Shown: positions 12,471 through 20,098 of the stretch, piece by piece
How the letters are laid out: the number at the start of each line of letters is the position of its first letter
How positions within the stretch are numbered: the first letter of the stretch is position 1
Source: Basidiobolus ranarum
Taxonomy: Eukaryota; Basidiobolomycota; Basidiobolomycetes; Basidiobolales
DNA: 25,257 nt
Reading direction: 5' to 3'
Assembly: GCA_040143965.1 (NCBI GenBank)
Contig: JASJQH010000143.1
Location: forward strand, 1 to 25,257
The notes under the pieces: generated by a model
Database searches by the model: none
The model's input: the letters and a program-made list of their open reading frames with translations, nothing else
Told to the model about the DNA's origin: nothing
Position numbers and translations under genes: made by a program

Positions 12471-12887
12471 TTATGCAATGGGGATATTCTTCGGAGAAGT
12501 ATCTTCTTTCTTTTCAATTTTCACTTCTAGAATACCGTCTTTATAAGCGGCGTCGATTTTGGTAGTATCAACATCGTTTGGTAAAGGTATACTACGTTTA
12601 AAGTTACCAAACCTACGTTCACAAGAATAAAACCTAGCTTTACTTTGGTCTTTCTTCAAAGGAGCTTCACCTGAAAGGACCAAATTACCCCCTTCTACGT
12701 TAAGTGAAATATTCTCTTTAGGAACACCAGGAAGTTCAGCTTGTACAATTATTTCTTTTCCATTATCGTTCATATCAATATTCGGTGACCAGTCAATACC
12801 AAACTGTCGACCCCCTAAAAAGGCGGAGAAAAATTCCTCTACTTCTTGACCAAGTTCGCATTCCTCTCTAGAACGGTAGAAAAACAT
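12471..12887 (-). CDS. Small heat-shock protein of the Hsp20/alpha-crystallin family
   Basis: An ATP-independent chaperone that holds unfolding proteins, normally in large cytosolic oligomers. The single exon encodes 138 aa from the chosen start (MFFYRSREECEL). The alpha-crystallin domain runs from IDWSPNIDMNDNGKEIIV through AELPGVPKENISLNVEGG, then FGNFKRSIPLPNDVD and YKDGILEVKIEKKE, which holds the family's GIL-type motif. The C-terminal tail has IPI, the I-x-I/V motif that docks on neighbouring subunits. An upstream in-frame ATG at 12929 is less likely: a TATA-like element near 12952-12960 would place the transcript start close to or past it. A heat-shock element core lies about 210 bp upstream. 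Confidence 0.93.
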   Translation of the reverse strand: MFFYRSREECELGQEVEEFFSAFLGGRQFGIDWSPNIDMNDNGKEIIVQAELPGVPKENISLNVEGGNLVLSGEAPLKKDQSKARFYSCERRFGNFKRSIPLPNDVDTTKIDAAYKDGILEVKIEKKEDTSPKNIPIA

Positions 12888-13296
12888 GCTCTCTATCTCT
12901 AATAGAAAATTAATCAATAATTTCTCCACTTCATCCCACCTCTACTGGATATTATATAAATTTTTTTGACTCGTAATTTTATCACATACCGTGGTTGAAG
13001 AGGAGTGGATATGTTGGATATTCTTTTGACTGCGGAATATAAATAATAACTTTTAAAGGTTCGGTAATGATTTCCACGTGTCAAATTAATCCATGAAAAT
13101 TCTTTGGAGATATACCTTCTCACTCATAACCCCAAAACTGGGTCACTAACATACAAATAAATGGATCCAAAGTAATATGGTTGGATATCGCATAGTCATT
13201 TATTATTATTACTAGGTTAAGAGAGTCAATGAATCATGCTGTATATAGATATAGATGAGGACAAAAAATTTCTTGCGTGGGTGTGAGAGAAGAAAC
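12888..13296. other. Upstream region of the small heat-shock gene
   Basis: This holds the heat-shock gene's presumed promoter (TATATAA on the minus strand near 12955 and a heat-shock element core at 13095-13102). It also holds the 3' end of the next minus-strand gene. No other gene is seen. Confidence 0.5.
13095..13102. promoter_or_regulatory. Heat-shock element core
   Basis: The inverted pair GAAAATTC fits GAAnnTTC, the two-unit core bound by heat-shock factor. A third, imperfect unit (GGA for GAA on the minus strand) adjoins it. It lies about 210 bp upstream of the Hsp20 start, which suits a heat-inducible gene. Two good units alone are weak evidence. Confidence 0.35.
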
Positions 13297-13776
13297 TTAC
13301 AGGAAGTAAGCAACGGCTCCCAAGATTACTCCAGCGCTACCAACAGTGAAGGAAGAAATAGCTGAACTTCCTGAGAAGATATTGCTAGTGGGGTTAGTTT
13401 TGGCGCTAGAACTAGTACCGGAACCAGAACCGTTGGGATTAGTGCCAGGATTTGAGGGGGCAACAGGATTGGGTGTAGTGGGAAGAGTAATATTTTGGCA
13501 TAGCTTGGTTTGTTCGGCTGTTTGCATAGGATAATAGTTGTAGATTCTAGTATCCTGTTGGCAACTGAGGAAACATCTGACAGCGTCGTTAGCCTGACGG
13601 CAAAGGCATTGGCTGTCACTAGCTAAGCAATTGCTACTAATAACATTCTCACGGCACTTGGTATAAGTGGGAGCATCGCTACAAGTGTTGTTGGCTGGGA
13701 GAGGTTGGAGGAATAAATCAGCAGCAACTGATGAAAGAGCTAGAATAGTAAAACTGATGGTGGAAGAGAATTTCAT
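13297..13776 (-). CDS. GPI-anchored 8-cysteine Ser/Thr-rich surface protein
   Basis: A 159-aa secreted, probably wall- or membrane-anchored protein. It starts with a signal peptide (MKFSSTISFTILALSSVAA). An 8-cysteine domain spaced C-x8-C-x8-C-x6-C-x-C-x8-C-x3-C-x20-C follows, then a Pro/Ser/Gly/Thr-rich stalk from about residue 100. It ends with a hydrophobic tail (SAGVILGAVAYFL) typical of GPI attachment. The domain resembles CFEM and the fungal GPI-anchored Ser/Thr-rich proteins, but its first cysteines are spaced differently from classical CFEM, so heme binding should not be assumed. Its neighbour at 14254-14769 has identical spacing. A TATA element is about 75 bp upstream. The role is unknown. 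Confidence 0.88.
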   Translation of the reverse strand: MKFSSTISFTILALSSVAADLFLQPLPANNTCSDAPTYTKCRENVISSNCLASDSQCLCRQANDAVRCFLSCQQDTRIYNYYPMQTAEQTKLCQNITLPTTPNPVAPSNPGTNPNGSGSGTSSSAKTNPTSNIFSGSSAISSFTVGSAGVILGAVAYFL

Positions 13777-14253
13777 GTTTAGAAGAGGGAGGGAAGGTCC
13801 AGCCGTGTAAAATAAGAATGTATGTTGGATGGTTAGTCTAGTACATCATTATATACTGTACCAGTAAAATATCCAAAGATAATAATTTCTAAATATGAAA
13901 TCCATCGTAGCACAGATTAATGCAGTGTTCCCTTAATAAATTTTCATTCGAAGGTAAATGAGGCAGCATGGGTAGAAACTAGACCTTTTGTTTCATTAAC
14001 GGCTAAAAGGGATGTTGATGTTGGGATGTATAACTATTAATAACCCAAGTAACAATGGTAATTCGATATGAATTATATATAGGTGAAACAATCGATCTTT
14101 TCCCACATATTAAATAGCCATAATTCCAATGTTTTGAGGATATTTGTTTTGCAGATGGACATTTTGACGATATTAAGTTTCTTGTAGCAGCGCCGTCAAT
14201 TTAATATTCGTTTATTATTTCAGGTATAGAATGTATATCTTACTAACTATATC
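13777..14253. other. Spacer between the two tandem GPI-protein genes
   Basis: It holds the presumed promoter of the first gene and the 3' end of the second. No other gene or repeat is seen. Confidence 0.45.
13849..13856 (-). promoter_or_regulatory. TATA box of the first GPI-protein gene
   Basis: TATATAAT on the minus strand lies about 75 bp upstream of the ATG at 13776. Confidence 0.35.
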
Positions 14254-14769
14254 TTAAACTAAGTAGCTGACCAGTCCAATTACTCCTAATAATCCCATAC
14301 ATATTTGAGCCTTACTGGCAACAGATTTACTATTTGTGGAACCTGTTCCACCAGAAGGGGAAGTTGTGGGCGAAGAGTTGGCTGGGTTGTTGGATGGGGG
14401 AGTCGAGGCAAGCTGCGAGGCAGTGGGCTTAGATGAGTCAATGGATGGCGAAGCTGATGAGGGAGATGCGGAAGCAGAGGCGGCTGCATTACACCATTTA
14501 GTCACTTCACCTTGTTGAGTGGCGCCCAATCCAGCGATACTTGGATCCCTAGTGCAATAGTTAACACATGCAGCTAAGATCTGTGCTTGCTTACAGTTGC
14601 AAACATTATCAGTGGGTGCACAGGTTGTTACCAGACCGTTGTCGATACATTGGTTATAAGTAGCACCTGATTCACATTGATTACCAGGACCAGCTTTGAT
14701 CAAGTAATTTGTGGCAGCTTGACTGCTGGCAATGAGATAAATGGCAGTGAAAATAGCAATGGTCTTCAT
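14254..14769 (-). CDS. GPI-anchored 8-cysteine Ser/Thr-rich surface protein, tandem paralogue
   Basis: A 171-aa paralogue of the protein at 13297-13776. It has a signal peptide (MKTIAIFTAIYLIASSQAA) and the same C-x8-C-x8-C-x6-C-x-C-x8-C-x3-C-x20-C domain. The two share TYxxC after the first cysteine, a CxC pair and a conserved QxxxxKxC end. Next come a long Ser/Thr/Pro/Ala stalk likely to be O-glycosylated and a hydrophobic C-terminus (ICMGLLGVIGLVSYLV) that fits GPI anchoring. The gene is intronless, like its neighbour. A TATA-like TATTTAAG and a CCAAT box stand upstream on the minus strand (around 14820-14860). Sequence identity outside the cysteines is low, so the duplication is old or the family evolves fast. 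Confidence 0.88.
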   Translation of the reverse strand: MKTIAIFTAIYLIASSQAATNYLIKAGPGNQCESGATYNQCIDNGLVTTCAPTDNVCNCKQAQILAACVNYCTRDPSIAGLGATQQGEVTKWCNAAASASASPSSASPSIDSSKPTASQLASTPPSNNPANSSPTTSPSGGTGSTNSKSVASKAQICMGLLGVIGLVSYLV

Positions 14770-15332
14770 AGTAAGTCTACTTTGATATGTCTAATTGATT
14801 TGATGAAAAAATAATGAGGAATATTGGTTTCCCGTACTGATTTGGGTCGCTTAAATACCTTTGAGGGAATTTATCACATCCCCAAATGAGTATAATGAAG
14901 TGGGATTAACTTGACAATAACTTAATTTGCATGGCTAAGTCCAGTTATAATGCTTCTTTGGATATTCCCTACATATCTTGATGCGTAGACCTGTACCTTA
15001 ATTGTTCACTTTAAGGGAGTCTGAATCGAGAAAGTCACGTTCAGCCCCCCCAAAATGCCATATTTTGGAGTTGCCTGAATCCAATAATTCACAAAATCAT
15101 TATTAACCAAGTGCTTATTTTAGTGAATATATTCTAGATTCTATACTTCATACTACATCATATCACATAGTTTGATTAAATTTCAAACCCAGGGTGGTTT
15201 CATATTAGAACAAACTACTATTGACAAAACAAGGGCTCGAAAAAAGACAATCATGTCGCATGGAATAAATGAGGTTTGGAAAGAAATACGCTTATTCCAA
15301 CATACACAAGGGATGATACCAACCAAGTGAGT
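14770..15332. other. Intergenic region upstream of the second GPI-protein gene
   Basis: AT-rich DNA holding that gene's presumed promoter and the 3' end of GPN3. I see no other gene. Confidence 0.45.
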
Positions 15333-16557
15333 TTACTCGTCATAGTCAACCTCTTCGTTCGTAGGTTCTTTCGGCTCTAGATCTTCACCATATTGCATTG
15401 CATTATCAATTTGGGATAAGGTGTAGGTGATCGAATCCTCATCACTTGGGTTCAAGGGGATGAAGTTGACCATATTGTAATCATCGATCTGTGAATAACA
15501 TGGAACTGTTTAGATCACAAACCAATTAGGCGTTGAATGAGAGATGTGGAATACTTTACCAGCTGAACGATGGCTTCATTAAGACTATGGAAACGAGAAC
15601 TAGTGTGAGCATTTACATCATCAATCAACAAAGAAGGATCCGTCTCCAAATATCTATCGAGCTCTCTTGGGTTGATGGCGGGGTTGACAAGGTCCATTTT
15701 AGACATGACATTGATATGTGGAATTTCTAGATTGATCATGGCCGACATTGCACTCAAAACTCCAGAAAAATATTTGGATTTGTCTTCGATGAATTGACTC
15801 TCTAAAAGATAAACTCCACATATGCTGAAATTCCATCGTTGTAAGGTCTCGCACATACGCTTCATAATGGGGAAGTGAGTATATAACTCAATTTGTCCTT
15901 ATTGGTGTGGTAATAAAAGCAAGTGTTAAACTTTTGGACGAGAAAAAATCCTCAATAATAAATCGAGCTTTATATATACCAGGACAGTCTATGATAAGAT
16001 AATCGTCCTCGTAGTCACCAAGTTCTTCTTCCAACCAGTCTATATTGTTTAGAAGGAATGTGGATCTACGTTAAGGATAATACTTCAAATAAAATGGTAT
16101 AGTAGTTTGTATGTTTAAATGAAAGGATATTCAAGACAGTAGATCAGGCCACCATTTGGTCCGTAGTCTAGTTCCTCCATGACATCTTCTAGGGTGATAA
16201 GCTCACGAATATCTATGAAATACATATGTTTAGATAAAGAGTTCTATAGGGAATTGGTAATTGAATCGAGGTACCAATGCTGGGGTCATAGGTGAAACGC
16301 TCAGCAGCAGGATCCAAGTTGACCAAGTGGACAGATCGGCCAATATTTTGACAGTGTGTCATGATTGTTGAACAGAAAGTAGACTACATAAGCTTAATTA
16401 AAACTAAGGCAAAACAAGCACGAAAAATAACCACAATTTACCTTCCCGCTTCCAGCAGGGCCCATAACCAACTGACAGTGCTTACCCCTATACGAATATC
16501 ATGAACAACTTTTAGAAAAGGATTCTCTATATATGTATATTTGCGAACTTATTACAT
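15333..16557 (-). CDS. GPN3: GPN-loop GTPase 3
   Basis: An essential GTPase that, with Gpn1 and Gpn2, helps assemble and import RNA polymerase II. Seven coding exons give 270 aa: 16556-16557 (only AT of the start codon), 16442-16487, 16275-16383, 16131-16212, 15980-16059, 15560-15897 and 15333-15488. All joins are in phase. Visible parts: the P-loop GPAGSGKST (10-18), [11 protein letters not shown], the namesake loop [10 protein letters not shown] (69-78), [13 protein letters not shown] with the G3 Dxx[11 protein letters not shown] (G4) and the tail [13 protein letters not shown]. The second intron inside the GTPase domain (16060-16130) is AT-AC with U12-type signals and splits codon 80 (Glu). 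The first intron appears to split the start codon, giving [13 protein letters not shown], as in other GPN3 proteins. An in-frame stop lies two codons before the split ATG. Confidence 0.94.
16060..16130 (-). other. U12-type AT-AC intron in GPN3
   Basis: This 71-nt intron begins ATATCCTTTC, which matches the minor-spliceosome donor ATATCCTTT at all nine positions. It ends CAC, with the branch-like ATCCTTAAC (8 of 9 to TTCCTTAAC) whose last base is 10 nt before the 3' splice site. Joining GA to A gives [12 protein letters not shown], the same length as the conserved GPN3 segment between the GPN loop and the next helix. No GT-AG choice here restores the frame. Confidence 0.9.
16488..16555 (-). 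other. Intron splitting the GPN3 start codon
   Basis: A 68-nt intron (GTAATA donor, GTATAG acceptor) lies between the AT and the G of the predicted ATG. Without it, the conserved MGK N-terminus has no in-frame ATG. Confidence 0.65.
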
Positions 16558-16911
16558 TGTATGTTACTCGGATGAACGACAGAATATGAAAGGAAGAATA
16601 AAAAGTTCACTTATGTCGTGCAGACTTGAACAATAAGCCATTGGTTTTTTTACTGAATCATATCGAGTTTCGAAAAAAAATCGAAGCAGTCTCAGTAACT
16701 TTATCAAATAATATTAGTAATACGTTTGTAAATGAATGCCAAGTAAACCATCACATTGAATCAATCTTAAGGGAACGCCATAATTTTTAGACGGTAATTC
16801 TGGCAAACTCTTCGCAAAAGTGACAGGGAAAATGTTTAAGATAAATATTTATTTATTCACAATAATTGTACAGATTAAATTGTTAAATCCATTTTAAATA
16901 GCAGTTTATCA
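16558..16911. other. Presumed promoter and leader of GPN3
   Basis: It contains the 5' leader and promoter of GPN3 and the 3' flank of the 129-aa gene. A short reading frame beginning MAYCSSLHDISEL starts near 16642 and stops eight bases before the GPN3 donor, so it could be an upstream ORF if the transcript reaches that far. Confidence 0.4.
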
Positions 16912-17301
16912 TCAATAATCTTCTAGTAATAGGGAGTTTCTATTGACTTGTTTAGTTTCTACTTCGAGTTCGCTAACCATCTCCAACAACTCATCAATTC
17001 CTTCGTCATTCTCGTCAATGAGTTGAGATAGGGATCGAACCAGTGCATCCTGAGTACGCTCCAGATGATCAATGGACTCGATGATAGGTGTTTGCGACGA
17101 CTCTTCATATTCAACAAACCCCATCAACACATTCTTTGGCAATCGAAGAACCCTCAACAGGATATATGTTTGCTGAGCAGCCTTCCCTCTAAAGCGAGAA
17201 AAGTAATCGAACATGGGCACCAGATATGGCTTTATAGTGACAAGCTTGAAGTATTGATGTATAACGTTCATAAGCGATTGGATTGTGGTAATGGTGGGCA
17301 T
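16912..17301 (-). CDS. Unrecognised 129-aa protein with a likely coiled coil
   Basis: I do not recognise this protein. It is a single exon of 129 codons; an in-frame TAA four codons before the ATG supports the start. The N-terminal half is mixed helical (SLMNVIHQYFKLVTIKPYLV, then a basic FSRFRGKAAQQTY). The C-terminal half is acidic and probably helical: a coiled-coil-like run around SIDHLERTQDALVRSLSQ and IDELLEMVSELEVETKQV. No signal peptide or membrane segment is seen. It could be a small complex subunit, but nothing in the sequence names one. Confidence 0.6.
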   Translation of the reverse strand: MPTITTIQSLMNVIHQYFKLVTIKPYLVPMFDYFSRFRGKAAQQTYILLRVLRLPKNVLMGFVEYEESSQTPIIESIDHLERTQDALVRSLSQLIDENDEGIDELLEMVSELEVETKQVNRNSLLLEDY

Positions 17302-17978
17302 ATCAAATGATTACGATTGGGTTGTCAGAAATAGCAAGTTCAATTCATCTATTCTGAGTGTGAATCCGAAAAGATCAGGGAGTCAGTGATTAGTACACAA
17401 TACAGAAGATCTCTCAGAGTATTATATATCCTCCAAATCCATCTCCGAATCCCTCATATGCACACTAGATACCGAATTCCTCATATGCACACTAGATATC
17501 ACTATTTGTTTACTTACACATGCCATACCGTATGATGAATACAGTGTCATCGATACCGTGGAATGGCTCCAGTTGTTTGGATTCACTAAATGTAGGAGTG
17601 CGCATTCCACGTTATTCGGAAATTCAATCATTCAAGCGGATCATTTTCCAAGTACTAGTTTCAACAGGAATCTTTTGTCAATATATGAAAGAAATACTGA
17701 ATAAACGGCGTACAGTCTTGGGCCTAAATGAACATATTCATGCTGTGTTTGCAATCCTAGATCATCAACCAACCAGTGGTGCATAAATAATAACCAAGAA
17801 CACTTGTCGTGGTTCAGAGCCTCACACAAATCATATTGAATTGTGGTTTTATTTCTGAAGTTTTGAGACCAATGATGGTTGAGATATTCATATGAAGAGT
17901 GTCTAAAACATGCCAAGTGAAGAGAGAAATGAAGGGAATTACAGTTTTGTCGGAGTTGGCTATCTGTAAATTGAAGAT
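17302..17978. other. Intergenic region with no supported gene
   Basis: Open frames occur on both strands (17520-17786 plus, 17641-17916 minus), but they overlap each other, the minus one starts at TTG, and neither has a known domain. The stretch also holds a 27-bp tandem duplication, listed separately. Confidence 0.4.
17445..17498. repeat. Two-copy 27-bp tandem duplication
   Basis: Two adjacent 27-bp copies (17445-17471 and 17472-17498) share the core CTCATATGCACACTAGATA and differ at one base. Near-identity suggests a recent event. It lies upstream of the 129-aa gene. Confidence 0.85.
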
Positions 17979-19050
17979 TTATGAGGAGGCACCGTAGTAC
18001 ATGTGTTGAACGTCAACTAATTTCTTGCCACGGGCTTTGGCAATTTGCTCAGGGTCTCTTTGCTTTTGAAGCGCTTCAAATGTAGCTTTGATGACATTGA
18101 TGGGGTTACGGGAACCGCGAACCTTACTGCTGATATCTTGGATTCCTACACATTTGCAGATCTCGTGAACGTACAAATTGGATCTGTTGCCAAAACCTAC
18201 ATATAAATATGATTAGATGAGCCACATATCCGTCGAGATGTATACGCATTTACTTTACCAGGAGGTCTAGAGAATAATAACAAGTTGGTGGCCTTGAATT
18301 TATGCTCAATATCGTGGAACAAGGTTCTGTCATCATAACGATCAAAGTAAATGATGTTCTTGATGGCACGAAGGGTTGCTTTCTGGACAGCTCTACCGGC
18401 ATCAGAGTCCTTTCCTTCGCCATAACCAGCAGCACCGTTGCCATTTCCGACAACTACAAGAGCAGACATGGAGGGAATTTTACCCTTTCTAGTCATATTA
18501 ACGGTTCTTCTCATGGACAATACTTTCTTTTGTAGACCACGGAACTGTTCATATGTGATACCAAGCTCCTCGGAGTAAACGAGCTCCTCGTCAACGGTTT
18601 TAGCTACCTCTGGAGGGGTGCTTGGAATAGGACGAAATCCGAATTCATCCTCAGATTTATCCAAGAAGATATCCTCTTCTTCTGGAGTCAAATGATCAAG
18701 GACTGGATCGGTTTTCGAAAAATCAGGAAGTAATTGGGTGGGATCATTGATACGAAGTCTACGAGGCTTGCCGTTGGGGTGAAACTTGGGAACAACCTCA
18801 ACGTTTTGAGTTTGGGAACTGGAGAAATTTCTATTGAAACCAACAGATATAGTTCCTCTAGCTAGAATTATGGTTGTTTCAGAAGTGTACAGTTAGTTAA
18901 GAATATAGAAATAGGTAAAACCAGAACCATACAATATATGACTATTAACGCATATATTTATGTTTATCAGTAAAACTCACCAAAGGTCCCAAAAGCTTGG
19001 GTGCTACGAGCGATTTTAAGTACTTGAAGGCCTCGGGTAAGCGAATTCAT
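17979..19050 (-). CDS. MRPS5: Mitochondrial ribosomal protein uS5m
   Basis: Small-subunit mitoribosomal protein of the S5 family, which sits near the decoding side of the subunit. Three exons give 296 aa: 18981-19050, 18259-18861 and 17979-18196, with introns of 119 and 62 nt in agreeing phase. The N-terminus (MNSLTRGLQVLKIARSTQAF) is basic and fits a mitochondrial presequence. The S5 N-terminal domain spans YEQFRGLQKKVLSMRRTVNM, KGKIPSMSALVVVGNGNGAA and GYGEGKDSDAGRAVQKA, with the usual GxGxGxGxGKxxEV-like stretch changed to the mitochondrial form. The S5 C-terminal domain starts around LLLFSRPPGFGNRSN and includes EICKCVGIQDISSKVRGSRN. It ends DVQHMYYGASS. The family is secure; fungal names vary (MRPS5 in yeast, mrp5 in fission yeast). 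Confidence 0.95.
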
Positions 19051-20098
19051 ACTGTGAAATGGAACCTCGGCAGACGAACAGACGAAAGTTCTTGTAACCA
19101 AAAATTTTACCAAATAATTGACAATAACCTGCGGGGGAGGTGATTTAATTTTCGAATACTAAATTTGGATAAACTCACCCCTCTGTAAAGTTAGTTTTTT
19201 TTTATTTGATCGGGATTTATTCAGAAAATTTCCAATTAAACAACTTTTCCAGGTGTTGTTAGTTATCTTGCTCAATGGATTACTTATGCTACCACTGCAC
19301 TGCGACTAAATAACGAGTGGGCTCCTTTCTTTCTAACTAAATCGATACCAGGTATTTCTATCATAGACCAAATACACCAGATGGTATATGTCCATACCGA
19401 TTCGTAAGCTGGTCAACTGCTAATACTGTTTCAAAGAAAACAGTCACAAATGCCACTTGACTAAATATCATACATATGTGACATACCTCACTTCAATTAA
19501 TTTCAGCGCTTCTAGAAGGAAGGAACGGCCAAACAACATACTCAAAAGTATATGGACGTGTATGTATGTATAGATATTGTTCTGTTTGATTGTGAGCATT
19601 TATTCTAAAAAATGAACATACGTTATATGCTTTTAAGAGAGGCTTCCAATAGGTTTAGCGTAGATTGCTGATCCTCAAATTACAAAGGCTTATTCTTTAT
19701 CTATGATTTGACTCTTACGTGTATATATTTGAATTGAGTTGTAATCATTGTCGAATCTATGCACCTCTTTTATTTCTATGCTAGCTATATATACTTCTTT
19801 TCTTCCTTTAGTACTCACTTCTCTGGGCAATAGATCTAATGTACAAGAAAGAATTTATCAAGACTATTGAATTAATCAGGAATATATTTCTACATAAATA
19901 GCTTTCATTGATAATCACCATTTGATAAGTTTCGATAGCTTGATCTAAAGACCAAATTTTTCCGAATTTTTTTTCAATTTTCTTGATTTGATCGTAGTAA
20001 GCAAAATAGTAATGATTTGAACTAATTCAAACACGATACCAGGTCGCGTTGCGCCTACGTGAATATATTATATTTAGACATATTGAAGTTGGCAAAGT
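19051..20098. other. Long divergent upstream region of MRPS5 and AIR
   Basis: Over 1 kb of AT-rich DNA between two divergent start codons. A short GC-rich patch (CCTGCGGGGGAGG, about 19129-19141) lies near the MRPS5 start. I see no gene, repeat or RNA I can name. Confidence 0.45.

Noticed and set aside
12888-12929. Upstream in-frame ATG for the Hsp20 protein
   Set aside because: The TATA-like element lies only about 25-30 bp before it, so the transcript probably begins near or past this ATG. MFFYRSREE looks like the usual family start.
16060-16137. GT-AG alternative for the GPN3 AT-AC intron (GTCTTG donor, GTAG acceptor)
   Set aside because: It produces a stop codon within five codons and destroys the conserved segment.
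17520-17916. Overlapping open frames on both strands
   Set aside because: No domain, no ATG for the minus frame, and no splice structure that extends either.
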